Notes: generated by a model not told the origin, from the sequence alone. Shown: positions 27,352 to 37,815, numbered from the stretch's first letter. The stretch is 64,000 bases of DNA from Spirulina subsalsa PCC 9445 (GCF_000314005.1 NZ_JH980292.1:2621725-2685724); one strand, 5' to 3'. Made by a program: numbers and translations.

Positions 27352-29508
27352 ATGCCAGCCAAGATTTTGGTGGTTGATGATGATCCAGATTTTCCGGCAC
27401 TCATTCGCCAGGTTTTTCGCAAAAACATCCGTCAAAAAGACTATCAATTTATTTTTGCCCTTAACGGTCTAGAGGCCTTGCATCACATCCGTCAAGATCC
27501 CGAAATTGATATGATTTTGACGGATGTTAATATGCCCCAAATGGACGGCATGACCCTGTTACAAAAAATCGCAGAAATGCCCAACCAAACCACTAGCACC
27601 GTTATTATGTCGGCCTACGGGGATTTGGAAACCATTCGTAGTGCGATGAATTTAGGGGCCTTTGATTTTTTAACAAAACCGCTCAACTTACAGGATTTAG
27701 AAATTACCACCCGCAAAACCTTAAAACATATTCAACAGGTTAAACAGGTTTTACAAGATAAAGAAACCGCCCAAAAGTTACGGGATGACCTGACCAAAAA
27801 AATAACCTTACGGGAAAGTGAAATGCGCTATCAACGGCGCTTTAGGGCTTTAATTGAAAACTCCACGGATATTATTATTATTCTCAATATTGAAGGGGCT
27901 ATCACCTATGCTAGTCCTTCTGCGTTGAGGGTGTTAGGAGATATTGTGCAACCTAAAAATCTCGTAGCGTTTGGTTCTTTGCTCCATCCTGATGAGATTA
28001 CTTCGGTCATTCAACGGATGGAAAAAGTGCAAGAACAGCCCGGAGAGAAAGAACTAATCAGTGAATTACGCTTAAAAACCCGCTTTGAAACTTGGAATAT
28101 TTTTGAAGTGGTTTTTACCAATCTTTTACAAGATCCTGATGTCGAGGGAATTGTGGTGAATTGTCATAATATCACTGACCGCAAAATTGCGGAAGAAAAG
28201 TTTTTATATGATGCACTCCACGACTCCTTAACTCGCTTACCCAATCGGGCGTTATTTATGGATCGTTTATCCCAAGCTTTAGCCCGACAAAAACGCCATC
28301 CTTCGTCTCAATTTGCCGTTTTATTTATTGATTTAGACCGTTTTAAAGTCGTCAATGATAGTTTAGGGCATTGGGGCGGGGATCAACTATTAGTAGAAAC
28401 CGCCAACCGTTTACAAGAGCAGATGCGCTACGATGACACCATTGCTCGATTAGGAGATGATGAATTTGCCATTTTATTAGAGTCGGTCAATACGGCTCAA
28501 GATGCTAATAATGTCGCCCAACGTTTACAGATGAAGTTACAACTTCCGGTGATTATTAATCAACAGGAAGTCTATACTAGCGCGAGTATTGGGATTGTCT
28601 TCCCCAATGGACAGTATGATGCGCCCTCGGATATTTTGCGCGATGCTCATACGGCTATGTATCACGCCAAAATCCAAGGTAAAGCCCGACAACAGATGTT
28701 TGATGTTACGATGTCGGCGGATAATTTAGCCCGTTTGCAACTCGAAATTGATTTAAGACGGGCGAAGGAACGGGAAGAACTTCAGGTTTATTATCAGCCC
28801 ATTGTGAACTTAAAAACGGGACATTTAAGCGGTTTTGAAGCACTGATGCGCTGGAAACATCCCCATCGCGGGCCGGTGAGTCCGGGGGCGTTTATTCCCT
28901 TGGCGGAGGAAACGGGGTTAATTGTGCCGATGGGATGGTGGATTTTACAAGAAGCTTGTGAACAAATTCAGGTTTGGGGGGAAGAGTTTCCGGATTCTGC
29001 CCTGACTATTAGTGTGAATTTATCGGGGCGACAATTTTCTCAGCCTCAATTAGCGAAGGAGGTGGATAAGATTCTCAAGGCAACGGGGGTTAATCCTCAA
29101 CGGTTGCGTTTAGAGATTACGGAAACGACGATCATGGAGAATGAAACCATTGTGGCGCAAACCCTCCAAGATTTGAAGGCGATGGATATTCAGTTAAGTA
29201 TTGATGATTTCGGCACGGGGTATTCTTCCTTGAGTCGTTTACGGAGTTTTCCCATTGATACGTTGAAAATTGATCGCTCCTTTGTGATGAAAATGGAACA
29301 GGAGCCGGAGAATTTGGAGATTACCCGAGCGATTATCCGCATGGCTGATAGTTTGGGGATTGAGGTGATTGCAGAGGGGATTGAGCATCAGGAGCATTTA
29401 CAACTTTTGCGCAAGTTGCGCTGTAAGTATGGACAGGGATATTTGTTTGCGAAACCTTTGGCGGCGGAGGATGCGATCGCCTTATTGCGTAAAAATCCAA
29501 CATGGTAA
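27352..29508 (+). CDS. Receiver-PAS-GGDEF-EAL response regulator, probable c-di-GMP phosphodiesterase
   Basis: The domains of this 718-aa protein run: REC 1-125 (Asp58 in LTDVNMPQMDG), a coil, PAS about 160-285 (NITDRKIAEEK), GGDEF about 290-455 and EAL about 465-710. The cyclase signature is RLGDDEFAIL (residues 366-375), so the second Gly of GGDEF is Asp, which should weaken or abolish cyclase activity. The EAL part is intact: FEALMRW (Glu496), EITET, IDDFGTGYSSL, LKIDRSF and AEGIE. I infer a phosphorylation-controlled c-di-GMP phosphodiesterase, with the GGDEF domain possibly acting as a GTP sensor. It lies in the cluster with the GAF kinase. Confidence 0.9.
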   Translation: MPAKILVVDDDPDFPALIRQVFRKNIRQKDYQFIFALNGLEALHHIRQDPEIDMILTDVNMPQMDGMTLLQKIAEMPNQTTSTVIMSAYGDLETIRSAMNLGAFDFLTKPLNLQDLEITTRKTLKHIQQVKQVLQDKETAQKLRDDLTKKITLRESEMRYQRRFRALIENSTDIIIILNIEGAITYASPSALRVLGDIVQPKNLVAFGSLLHPDEITSVIQRMEKVQEQPGEKELISELRLKTRFETWNIFEVVFTNLLQDPDVEGIVVNCHNITDRKIAEEKFLYDALHDSLTRLPNRALFMDRLSQALARQKRHPSSQFAVLFIDLDRFKVVNDSLGHWGGDQLLVETANRLQEQMRYDDTIARLGDDEFAILLESVNTAQDANNVAQRLQMKLQLPVIINQQEVYTSASIGIVFPNGQYDAPSDILRDAHTAMYHAKIQGKARQQMFDVTMSADNLARLQLEIDLRRAKEREELQVYYQPIVNLKTGHLSGFEALMRWKHPHRGPVSPGAFIPLAEETGLIVPMGWWILQEACEQIQVWGEEFPDSALTISVNLSGRQFSQPQLAKEVDKILKATGVNPQRLRLEITETTIMENETIVAQTLQDLKAMDIQLSIDDFGTGYSSLSRLRSFPIDTLKIDRSFVMKMEQEPENLEITRAIIRMADSLGIEVIAEGIEHQEHLQLLRKLRCKYGQGYLFAKPLAAEDAIALLRKNPTW

Positions 29509-29595
29509 GCGGGTGAGGGCGCAAACGTGCTGAACTCCTGTGCAAGGGGTTGGATAGACAATATATTCTTAAAGGAAAGGCAAGTGAGAGCGTGA

Positions 29596-32529
29596 ATGAT
29601 GCCCGCCAAGATTCTGGTTGTGGATGATGAACCTGATTTAGAAGCCCTTTTGAGCCAAAAATTCCGGCGGAGAATTCGGCGGAAAGAGTTGGTGCTGATT
29701 TTTGCGCAGAATGGGGTGGAAGCCTTGGCACGACTGGAGAGGGAACCGGATGTGGATATGGTGTTAACGGACATCAATATGCCCCAGATGGATGGCTTAA
29801 CCCTGCTGACTCATATTAATGAGCGTTATCCTTTGATTAAGACGGTGATTTTGTCGGCCTATGGGGATATGGAGAGTATTCGCACGGCCATGAATCGGGG
29901 GGCTTTTGATTTTTTGACTAAACCTCTGAATTTTGAGGATTTGGAGATTACGACGAATAAGACGCTACAGGCGGTTGCTCAAATTAAGAAGGCGGCGGAA
30001 CAGGAACGCCTTGCCCAACAGGCCCAAGCTTTACAGGAAAGTGAACGACGACTGACGCAGTTTTTGGAGGCGGTTCCGGTGGGGGTGTTTGTGGTGGATG
30101 CTCGCGGCCAGCCTTATTATGCCAATGCTAACGCTTTGTCGTTGTTGGGGAAGGATTTACCGGGGGTGTTTGGCTTGCGGGATTCGTCGGATTATGAGGT
30201 CTATTTAGCGGGGGAGGAACAACGGTATCCCAAGGAACGCCAGCCGATGATTCGGGCGTTGGGGGGGGAAAGTTCGACGGTGGATGATATGGTGTTGCGC
30301 ATTGCGGATCGTTGGATTCCTCTGGAGGTGTCGGCAACTCCGATTTATGATGAGCAGGGGGAAATTATTTATGCGATCGCCGCCTTTAAAGATATTACCC
30401 AACGCAAGGAGGCGGAAACCGAGCGGATTCGCTTTACTCAGGAATTGGAAGCTAAAAATGCCGATCTTGAACGGTTAGATCGCCTCAAAGACGAATTTTT
30501 AGCCAATACCTCCCACGAGTTGCGCACCCCCCTTAATGGCATGATTGGCATTGCCGAATCGATGTTAGCGGGGGCCGCCGGGCCCCTGAGTGAACAGCAA
30601 CAGGTGAATTTGTCTATGGTGGTGTCGAGTGGTCAACGTCTGGCGGATTTGGTGACGGATGTTTTAGACCTCTCGAAACTGAAAAATAATGATATTGAGT
30701 TAGATCGTAAACCCATTGATTTTAGACAAATTGCTGAGGTGGTGTTAACCCTGTGTAAGCCTTTGGTGGGGGAAAAAGCCCTTGAACTTTACAATGATAT
30801 TGATCCCGATTTGCCCTTAGTGGATGGGGATGAAAAGCGCTTACAACAGATTATGTATAACTTGATTGGCAATGGGATCAAGTTTACGGAACAGGGATCT
30901 GTACGGGTTTCTGCTGCCTTACAAGGAGATTGGCTAGAAATTCGGGTAACAGATACGGGAATCGGGATTCCCCCAGCTAAGTTAGAGGTGATTTTTCACT
31001 ATTTTGAACAGGCCGATGCTTCCATTTCCCGGGAGTTTGGGGGGGCTGGACTCGGGCTAAGTATTACCAAACAGTTGGTCGAGTTGCACGGGGGGAAAAT
31101 TGAGGTGCGATCGCAACAAAATCAAGGCTCTGAATTTATCTTTACCCTCCCCATCAGTCAGCAAAGTTGGTGCGATATTTCCCCCATTCAACCCATTGCC
31201 ATCCCCCGTTCCCAATCCCTCATCCCGACTCAACGTTTAATTTCTCCCATTATTGTGGCAGAAAATTTTAAAATTTTAGTCGTAGATGATGACCCGATTA
31301 ACTTACAAGTTATTATCAATCATTTGTCTTTAGAAAGTTATCAAATTATCCCTGTTCGCAGTGGAAAAGAAGCCCTCACTTTATTAGCAGAAGGACTCCA
31401 ACCGGATTTAATGTTATTAGATGTCATGATGCCCAAAATGTCCGGTTATGAAGTCTGTCGCCGCATTCGGGAAACCATTCCTATGAATGAATTACCCATT
31501 GTTATGTTAACGGCCAATACTCAGGTTTCTGAGTTGGTGGCTTGTTTAAATGTGGGAGCCAATGATTACTTAACAAAACCTTTATCTAAAAATGAGCTAC
31601 TGGCACGCTTAAAAACCCATTTAGAATTAGCTAAAATTAACAGTGCTTATAGTCGCTTTGTCCCTCGGGAGTTTCTGCGTTTTTTGGGCAAAGATAGCAT
31701 TGTCGGAGTAGGTTTAGGGGAGTCGGTGCAAAAAGAGTTAACGATTCTGTTTTCTGATATTCGTTCCTTTACCCAACTTTCTGAACAGATGACTCCCGAT
31801 GATAATTTTAAGTTTATCAATGCCTATTTAAGCCGCATGGAACCGGCTATATTAGAGAATCATGGCTTTGTTGATAAATATATTGGTGACTCGATTATGG
31901 CTTTATTTGGTCGCAGTCCTGATGATGCTATTCATGCGGCTATCTCCATGTTAGAAATTCTCAATACTTATAATTTAACCCGTCAAAGACCCAATAGACC
32001 TCCCTTAAGAATTGGAGTCGGAATCAACACCGGATCCGCCATGCTGGGAACAGTTGGAGGTGTTAATCGTATGGAAACAACGGTGATTAGTGATGCGGTC
32101 AATATTGCAGCTCGTTTGGAGTATTTTACTAAAATTTGCGGAACTTCGGTGTTAATTAGTGATCAGACATTTTTGGGATTAGAAAGTCCTGAAAGTTATC
32201 ATTATCGGTTTTTAGGAAAAGTACAAGTGAAGGGGAAAAATCAACTGATTTCAGTGTTTGAAATTTTTGATGCGGATGAAGCGGTTTTAAGGGAACATAA
32301 AAACCGAACGAAAACCCATTTTGAGGAGGCCGTGATGTATTACTATGGCAAAAATTTGCAGGTGGCTCATGAAATTTTTGGAGAAATTCAGGCTGATGGC
32401 TGCCGCGATCAGGTGGTTGATTTATATGTCCAAAGTTGTGAATATTGGCTACAACAAGAAGGTCATTTAATGCCCGAGGTGATCACCCCATTTTTAAGTT
32501 ACAACTGGGATATGGGCAAGTTACAGTGA
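29596..32529 (+). CDS. Hybrid kinase-cyclase: REC-PAS-HisKA-HATPase-REC-adenylate/guanylate cyclase
   Basis: This 977-aa multidomain protein joins phosphorelay to nucleotide cyclase output. REC1 (Asp59, [11 protein letters not shown]) is followed by PAS (about 150-275, [13 protein letters not shown]) and HisKA ([14 protein letters not shown], His307). HATPase_c ([29 protein letters not shown]) and REC2 (Asp609, [11 protein letters not shown]) come next. The C-terminal class III cyclase holds metal aspartates Asp721 (LFSDIRSF) and Asp765 ([11 protein letters not shown]). The Lys before the GDS motif, TTVISDAVN and AARLE fit ATP selectivity by family rules, so cAMP is the likelier product. It is the last gene of the cluster; repeats separate it from the convergent putA. 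Confidence 0.92.
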   Translation: MMPAKILVVDDEPDLEALLSQKFRRRIRRKELVLIFAQNGVEALARLEREPDVDMVLTDINMPQMDGLTLLTHINERYPLIKTVILSAYGDMESIRTAMNRGAFDFLTKPLNFEDLEITTNKTLQAVAQIKKAAEQERLAQQAQALQESERRLTQFLEAVPVGVFVVDARGQPYYANANALSLLGKDLPGVFGLRDSSDYEVYLAGEEQRYPKERQPMIRALGGESSTVDDMVLRIADRWIPLEVSATPIYDEQGEIIYAIAAFKDITQRKEAETERIRFTQELEAKNADLERLDRLKDEFLANTSHELRTPLNGMIGIAESMLAGAAGPLSEQQQVNLSMVVSSGQRLADLVTDVLDLSKLKNNDIELDRKPIDFRQIAEVVLTLCKPLVGEKALELYNDIDPDLPLVDGDEKRLQQIMYNLIGNGIKFTEQGSVRVSAALQGDWLEIRVTDTGIGIPPAKLEVIFHYFEQADASISREFGGAGLGLSITKQLVELHGGKIEVRSQQNQGSEFIFTLPISQQSWCDISPIQPIAIPRSQSLIPTQRLISPIIVAENFKILVVDDDPINLQVIINHLSLESYQIIPVRSGKEALTLLAEGLQPDLMLLDVMMPKMSGYEVCRRIRETIPMNELPIVMLTANTQVSELVACLNVGANDYLTKPLSKNELLARLKTHLELAKINSAYSRFVPREFLRFLGKDSIVGVGLGESVQKELTILFSDIRSFTQLSEQMTPDDNFKFINAYLSRMEPAILENHGFVDKYIGDSIMALFGRSPDDAIHAAISMLEILNTYNLTRQRPNRPPLRIGVGINTGSAMLGTVGGVNRMETTVISDAVNIAARLEYFTKICGTSVLISDQTFLGLESPESYHYRFLGKVQVKGKNQLISVFEIFDADEAVLREHKNRTKTHFEEAVMYYYGKNLQVAHEIFGEIQADGCRDQVVDLYVQSCEYWLQQEGHLMPEVITPFLSYNWDMGKLQ

Positions 32530-32594
32530 ATCGGGAGCAGGGGAGCAGGGGAGCGGCAATCTCCCGACTCCCGACTCCCCATTCCCTAGCCTAG

Positions 32595-32615
32595 TTATTC
32601 AGCAAGCCCTAATTA
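32595..32615. repeat. TTATTCAGCAAGCCCTAATTA repeat at the putA stop codon
   Basis: The block supplies the complement of the putA stop codon (32613-32615) and matches 20980-20999 at the end of gatB. It follows a short AGCAGGGGAGCAGGGGAG and ACTCCCGACTCCC tract at 32528-32590. Confidence 0.6.
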
Positions 32616-35582
32616 CTCTGCGCCTTCAATGGGGGCAAACCCTTGACGCTGGATGTTTTCCGTCACGCTGCGGGGTTCGAGGAACTGTAATAAGTAGTCG
32701 GGGCCCCCGGCTTTGGAACCGACTCCAGAGAGTTTGAATCCGCCAAAGGGTTGACGGGCGACGATGGCTCCGGTGATGTTCCGGTTGATGTATAAGTTGC
32801 CGACTTCAAAATCTCGCCGCGCTTGCTCAATGTGGGAGGGGGTGCGGGAATATAATCCCCCGGTGAGGGCGTAGTTGGTGCCGTTGGCTATGGCTAAGGC
32901 TTGCTCAAAGCTGGTGGCTTTGATGACGGCTAAGACGGGGCCGAATATCTCCTCTTGGGCAATGGTGGCATCGGGGGAAACGTCGGAGAAGATGGTGGGG
33001 GGGATGAAATAACCTCCGCTGGGGGTGGGGCTTTGGAAGGCTAGGGTGGCTTCCTGTTTGCCTTTTTCGATGTATTCTAAGATGCGATCGCGGGCTTCTT
33101 GATCCACAACCGGCCCGACGGTTGTACTGGGATCCTCGGCTTTCCCCACGTTTAAGGATTTTGTCGCCTCAATTAAACGGTGCATAAAGCTTTCATAAAC
33201 GGGTTCTAACACCACGACACGGGAACAAGCGGAGCATTTCTGCCCGCTATAACCAAAGGCAGAAGCGACGACACCCGCCACAGCTTGATCTAAGTCGGCG
33301 CTTTCGTCCACAATGATGGCGTTTTTGCCCCCCATTTCCGCAATCACCCGTTTTAGGTGTTTTTGCCCCGGTTTCAGTTTGGCGGCTTCGGCGTAAATAT
33401 AACACCCTACGGCTTGGGATCCGGTAAAGGCGATGAGGTGAACGTCTTTGTGTTCCACCAGATGAGCGCCAACGGTGGGGCCATCGCCGGGGAGGTAGCT
33501 AAAGACTCCGGGGGGAATGCCTGCCTCTAGGAGGATTTCGGCGATTTTGGCGGCAATAATGGAGGATTGTTCGGCGGGTTTTAGGAGGGTACAGTTTCCG
33601 GTGACGAGGGCGGCTACAGTCATGCCAACGGCGATCGCAAAAGGAAAATTCCAGGGCGAAATCACCACCGCAATCCCGCGAGGCTGGTAGGTGTAGCGGT
33701 TGGTTTCCCCGGCTAAATCATAGTTATACCCCTGATCTAACCGTTCCATTTCGTCGGCATAGTAGCGACAAAAATCAATCGCCTCGGAAATCTCTGCATC
33801 GGCTTGGGGTAAGATTTTCCCCACTTCTAAACAAATCCAAGCCCCCAACTCAAAGCGCCGTTGTTCCATGATATCCGCCGCCTTACGCAGCACGCCCGCC
33901 CGTTGACGGACTGGGGTATTCCGCCAAGCGGGAAAGGCGGTTTTCGCGGCGGCTAGGGCTTGCTGGGCTTGTTCTAGGGTGGCATACCCCACCTTACCCA
34001 CTAACTGCTGGCTGTTGGAGGGATTGAAACAGTCTACAATCTGGGAACTTTCCACCCATTCCCCATTGATTAAGGGGCGGTAGGTATTGCCCAAACTGGC
34101 GCGCACTTTGACGAGGGCTTGTTTAGCTTTCTCCCGCAGGGCGCTGTCTGCATAGTCGGTGTCGGGGGCGTTGGGATAGGCGGATTTAGCAATCAGGGGG
34201 GCTTCCTCCTCAAGGTGGGGGGCGGCAATCAGTTCCTCAATGGGGCGTTCTTCCATATTCTGGCGGAGGAAGGAGGAATTAGCTGTATTTTCCAGTAAAC
34301 GGCGGATGAGGTAGGACATTCCTGGCAGTAAGTCACCATAGGGGGCATAGACGCGCACCCGATGCCCCCGTTTAACGATGGCCTTGGCGAGGGCTTCCCC
34401 CATGCCGTATAAGACTTGATATTCAATGGCACGGGGGGGAATTTGCAGGGTTTCTGCGATCGCCATTGCCCGGGCTTGAGTGCGCACATTATGGGAACCG
34501 ATGGCCGCGTAGAGATACTGATGATTCTCTAGCAATAACTGCATCACCCGTTCATAATTCTGATCCGTAGCCGCTTTTTGGTTAAAAACGGGCTGTTTCC
34601 AGTCTTTTTGAATCGCAATAATCGTTTCTTGATCCCAATAAGCCCCTTTCACTAAACGAATGGTAATCGGAGTTCCCCGTTGTTTCGCCCATTCAATTAA
34701 GCCTTTCAAATCAGCCTCGGAATCCCGCAAATAGCCTTGTAGGGTGACACCAATATCACTCCGGGTGCGGAATTCTTCCTCTAGGAGCAATTCTTTGAGG
34801 ATAGCTAGGGTAATCTCCTTATAGCGGTATTGTTCCATATCAAAGTGAATCGCCGCCCCCACTTCTTGAGCGCGACGGAGTAGGATCCGAATGCGATCGC
34901 ACACCTTCGCCTTACTTCCCTCCGCATCTAGAGGATCAAATTGAGAGTAAAACGCCGTTAACTTCACCGAAACTTGAACCTTGGGTAACGTTTCCCCCCC
35001 CGCTTGGTCAATTTGCTCCACCGTTGACCATTTTTGGGCCGCTTCACTTAACGCTGTAATTAACTCTAAATAACGATCTAAATACAGGGCGGCCTCTTCT
35101 TCCGTAATCACCGCCTCCCCCAATAAATCAATGGTAAACGTCATTTTTTCCTTGCGCAGACGTTCCACCGTTTTAATCACTTTCGGGATACTTTCCCCCG
35201 CAATATATTTATAAGCCAACGTCTTCACCGACTGTTCCACCGTCGTAGCAGCCAGTTGAGCCGGGGCTGAATTGGGGTCGGCAAAATTGAGCAAATTCTT
35301 CAACATGGCGGGTAATTCCACCGTCTCATCACTCATATATTCCTGCAAGTGACGAGCAATTTCCGTTTTAGAACGTAAAGCAGGCAAACAGTCAATAAAA
35401 CTAAACAATTGGTAACGTAAACCCGGATTCGCCATCGCCCAGTCCATGAGTTTATCATCTAGACGCATTTGGTCGCGGACTTGGGCAAAAAAGGAACGTT
35501 TTTCCCGCGTTTGGGAAATTAATTCCTTAGCGATTTCTTGGGTTTTTGCTTCATACTGAGTCTGAGGAATTTGAGTAACCAC
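32613..35582 (-). CDS. putA: Bifunctional proline dehydrogenase / 1-pyrroline-5-carboxylate dehydrogenase
   Basis: PutA oxidises proline to pyrroline-5-carboxylate with FAD and then to glutamate with NAD. It is 989 aa, as expected for the PRODH-P5CDH fusion without the DNA-binding domain. The PRODH barrel spans about 90-470, with LPKVQVSVKLTAFYSQFDP, HFDMEQYRYK, RLVKGAYWD and SHNVRTQA. The aldehyde dehydrogenase half spans about 500-985, with VISPWNFPFAIAVGM, IAFTGSQAVG, the general-base region AEMGGKNA, and the catalytic cysteine in SGQKCSACSR. FGPVLAVI and PFGGFKLSG follow. The start is ATG 35582. It stands alone on this strand. Confidence 0.95.
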   Translation of the reverse strand: MVTQIPQTQYEAKTQEIAKELISQTREKRSFFAQVRDQMRLDDKLMDWAMANPGLRYQLFSFIDCLPALRSKTEIARHLQEYMSDETVELPAMLKNLLNFADPNSAPAQLAATTVEQSVKTLAYKYIAGESIPKVIKTVERLRKEKMTFTIDLLGEAVITEEEAALYLDRYLELITALSEAAQKWSTVEQIDQAGGETLPKVQVSVKLTAFYSQFDPLDAEGSKAKVCDRIRILLRRAQEVGAAIHFDMEQYRYKEITLAILKELLLEEEFRTRSDIGVTLQGYLRDSEADLKGLIEWAKQRGTPITIRLVKGAYWDQETIIAIQKDWKQPVFNQKAATDQNYERVMQLLLENHQYLYAAIGSHNVRTQARAMAIAETLQIPPRAIEYQVLYGMGEALAKAIVKRGHRVRVYAPYGDLLPGMSYLIRRLLENTANSSFLRQNMEERPIEELIAAPHLEEEAPLIAKSAYPNAPDTDYADSALREKAKQALVKVRASLGNTYRPLINGEWVESSQIVDCFNPSNSQQLVGKVGYATLEQAQQALAAAKTAFPAWRNTPVRQRAGVLRKAADIMEQRRFELGAWICLEVGKILPQADAEISEAIDFCRYYADEMERLDQGYNYDLAGETNRYTYQPRGIAVVISPWNFPFAIAVGMTVAALVTGNCTLLKPAEQSSIIAAKIAEILLEAGIPPGVFSYLPGDGPTVGAHLVEHKDVHLIAFTGSQAVGCYIYAEAAKLKPGQKHLKRVIAEMGGKNAIIVDESADLDQAVAGVVASAFGYSGQKCSACSRVVVLEPVYESFMHRLIEATKSLNVGKAEDPSTTVGPVVDQEARDRILEYIEKGKQEATLAFQSPTPSGGYFIPPTIFSDVSPDATIAQEEIFGPVLAVIKATSFEQALAIANGTNYALTGGLYSRTPSHIEQARRDFEVGNLYINRNITGAIVARQPFGGFKLSGVGSKAGGPDYLLQFLEPRSVTENIQRQGFAPIEGAE

Positions 35583-35727
35583 AGTTTATTTAACTCCTAT
35601 GGATTGGCACAAAATAATGAGGCGACAAACTTTTCATTTTACCTGAAAAAGGGGGATCTCCCCCATTTGCCCCGTCCTCCTCACCCCACTGATATAGTAC
35701 TATTGTGCCATCTTGCGACCATTTCCC

Positions 35728-35759
35728 CAAACAAAATCCCGATCTATTTAGACCGGGAT
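35728..35759 (-). terminator. Intrinsic terminator after the YiaA/B gene
   Basis: On the minus strand AATCCCG...CGGGATT (35734-35740 and 35753-35759), extended inward by TCT-AAAT-AGA, is followed by TTTTGTTT. It lies about 100 bp beyond the stop of the 94-aa gene and 150 bp before putA, so it separates the two transcripts. Confidence 0.7.
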
Positions 35760-35858
35760 TGCTCTTGTCCAATCTGTCTTTCTTTCACTATCAATCAACT
35801 GGGTCAAATCACGAGGAGGGGAATCATCCCCACTCTAGGTCAGGGTAGGAATGAAGTC

Positions 35859-36143
35859 TCAACGCATAACTCCGTCATGTTCTGCCAAAAGCCGTTCAAT
35901 TCTCGCCTCATCTAACCGGGAATAAATCCGTTTCGATTCATGAATGTCCCGCGTCGTTTTAGACAAACTAATCGTAGAGCCAACCGTAAACGCTAATCCC
36001 ATCCCCATAAAGCCCTTTGTCCAGTTATCCACAGGCAAATTCAAGATACCGATACCCATTGCAGAAACCGAAATAATAAAAGCCGCCCAAGTTTGAATAA
36101 TCCAAGCATTACTATGATCTTGTTGCGTTAATTCTTTTGACAT
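35859..36143 (-). CDS. YiaA/YiaB two-helix membrane protein
   Basis: The 94-aa product has two hydrophobic helices: WIIQTWAAFIISVSAMGIGI (about 14-35) and GFMGMGLAFTVGSTISLS (about 44-62). A charged C-terminus rich in Arg and Glu follows (RDIHESKRIYSRLDEARIER). The short helical pair and the charged tail fit the YiaA/B two-helix family, whose function is unknown. The start is ATG 36143, preceded by AAGG. It has its own terminator and no informative neighbours. Confidence 0.75.
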   Translation of the reverse strand: MSKELTQQDHSNAWIIQTWAAFIISVSAMGIGILNLPVDNWTKGFMGMGLAFTVGSTISLSKTTRDIHESKRIYSRLDEARIERLLAEHDGVMR

Positions 36144-36550
36144 TGCCTTTCAACCTTGCTTTAATTAAGCCTAAAGCTGTCATGCTTTAATATTAGCCTA
36201 AGACCCGTTTAAAGTTCCCACTATTGTGTCACTTTTTTAACTGGTCTTAGTGCAACACTGGGGTCAGCAATTATTAATCATTCATTATCAAGCCTCTCTT
36301 GCCCCTAATCTTTGGCGAGAGATTTTTTAATATCATGTAACGGTCAACTTGTCAAATTGTTTCATTTATTCACACTGGCTGGTTTCTTGTATAGACTTGT
36401 TGCAAATTTGGGGATTCTTCGTACAGTTTCCCGTCCGATCCGCTATCTTGGTTAGGGAGATACCAATTATTAAGAGTTTCTTAAGATTTTGTAAGCGTAT
36501 TGTCCCAACCTTGCACTGTGGCTAAACCTTCATTGGACTTGAACAACGCT

Positions 36551-36760
36551 ATGACACCAATAATGCTGCGTCAACTCTGGTCTTTAATTGAAAACACCCA
36601 AGCGGACTTAATTCTGCAACAAGATGACTCCAGCTTGGTAAACTGGCTGTTGGCGAAACTCCGGGAAGTGCGATCGCTGGAAGGGGAGGAAAGCCAAGCG
36701 ATCAGCCATTACTTACAAACCAAAACCTCCCTCATTCGCGATTTAGCCGCCCAACGCTAA
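36551..36760 (+). CDS. Small conserved cyanobacterial hypothetical protein
   Basis: From ATG 36551 the product is 69 aa (MTPIMLRQLWSLIENTQADL...). An in-frame TTG at 36500 or GTG at 36518 could extend it, but the homologous-looking part begins at the ATG. It is helical and soluble, ending YLQTKTSLIRDLAAQR. From memory, similar LRQLWS..E.TQ....L.D..LV proteins of this size are common in cyanobacteria and lack a known role. The preceding 36144-36550 holds only AT-rich promoter-like DNA. It converges with the hydrolase gene. Confidence 0.7.
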   Translation: MTPIMLRQLWSLIENTQADLILQQDDSSLVNWLLAKLREVRSLEGEESQAISHYLQTKTSLIRDLAAQR

Positions 36761-36776
36761 AGACTCTGATCTCAAA

Positions 36777-37679
36777 TCAAAGGATCTTCTGCTGGAGAAT
36801 CCAATCTCGGATTAACTGATTCACCTGATCAGGATCTTCATCATGGGGACAGTGGCCGGCTTTGAGAAAAAATTCCGTTAACTCGGGATAATACTGGCGG
36901 AATTTCGCCGATCGTTCCTGGGCATTCATCCAAGGATCTCCCTCCCCCCAAATCATCAACAGGGGACAAGTTAACTGTCGCAACAGCACATCATTTTTTT
37001 CCCCCTGGGGTGACTTAAACACCGAGGCAAACACTTCCACCGCACCGGGATCACAAGACGGGCGATAAATATCCTCCACTAACTGATCTGTAACGGCGCT
37101 TTGATCGACATAAACTTTTTCTAGGGTTTTGCGAATATTGCGGCGCTGGCGGACATACTGGAAGAGGAGATAACTCGCCCAAGGTTGAAGTAAAACCGAA
37201 CGCAGGGCTTTCCCTATTTTTTGCTGCATCGTCGGGGTTTTTTCCGCTTCATTGGGGTCTGTAAAAGGGCCTGCACTGTTTAATAAAATCAGACCTTTCG
37301 CCGATTCCGGTCGTTGGGCGGCTACACAGAGGGAACTATAGCCCCCAAGGGAGTTCCCGGCTAAAATAACAGGCTGACCGATCACGGTTTGAATAAAATC
37401 ATGCAGTTGATCCCGCCATAAATCGCCGCTATATTGCCGATTGGGCTTACTCGAACGTCCAAAGCCCAACAAATCAATCGCCCAAACCTCAAAATGATCT
37501 TGTAGTCCGCTTAAATTTTTGCGCCAGTGGTCTGTTGATGCCCCAAATCCGTGAACCAAGAGGAGAGGAGGGTGTCCTCCTTTAACTTGTCCGGTTTTGA
37601 CGTAATAAATGGACTCTCCCTGCCATTGCCAGTAAGCCCCGGGGAGGGTTAGGTTTTCTGCCGTTGCCGTTGCCTGCAT
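36777..37679 (-). CDS. Alpha/beta-fold hydrolase
   Basis: The 300-aa cytosolic hydrolase has the oxyanion-hole motif LLVHGFGASTDHW, the nucleophile elbow AGNSLGGYSSL, a catalytic Asp in MIWGEGDPWMNAQERS and the final His in KAGHCPHDEDPDQVN. It resembles the haloperoxidase/epoxide hydrolase-like group common in cyanobacteria, some of which act on chlorophyll or lipid esters. The substrate cannot be read from sequence. The start is ATG 37679, and CRISPR array 2 begins 137 bp upstream of it. Confidence 0.88.
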   Translation of the reverse strand: MQATATAENLTLPGAYWQWQGESIYYVKTGQVKGGHPPLLLVHGFGASTDHWRKNLSGLQDHFEVWAIDLLGFGRSSKPNRQYSGDLWRDQLHDFIQTVIGQPVILAGNSLGGYSSLCVAAQRPESAKGLILLNSAGPFTDPNEAEKTPTMQQKIGKALRSVLLQPWASYLLFQYVRQRRNIRKTLEKVYVDQSAVTDQLVEDIYRPSCDPGAVEVFASVFKSPQGEKNDVLLRQLTCPLLMIWGEGDPWMNAQERSAKFRQYYPELTEFFLKAGHCPHDEDPDQVNQLIRDWILQQKIL

Positions 37680-37815
37680 GACTGCCCTAAATGTTAAGTT
37701 ACGTTAATTTATATTTTGTATTGTAACGCGATACAGTTTAGGCAAGAAGCCCCTAAAGTAGGGTTTTTGGCTTAGGCAAGACTCCCCCTTGAGTGAGATA
37801 CAGCCCAGTGCGCTT

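Noticed and set aside
29333-29777. Minus-strand frames of about 130 aa over the EAL/hybrid kinase junction
   Set aside because: They are antisense shadows of well-supported genes, with Pro/Ser-rich nonsense content.
35538-35915. 125-aa plus-strand frame between putA and the YiaA/B gene
   Set aside because: It crosses the putA start and a minus-strand terminator, and has no domain or ribosome-binding site.
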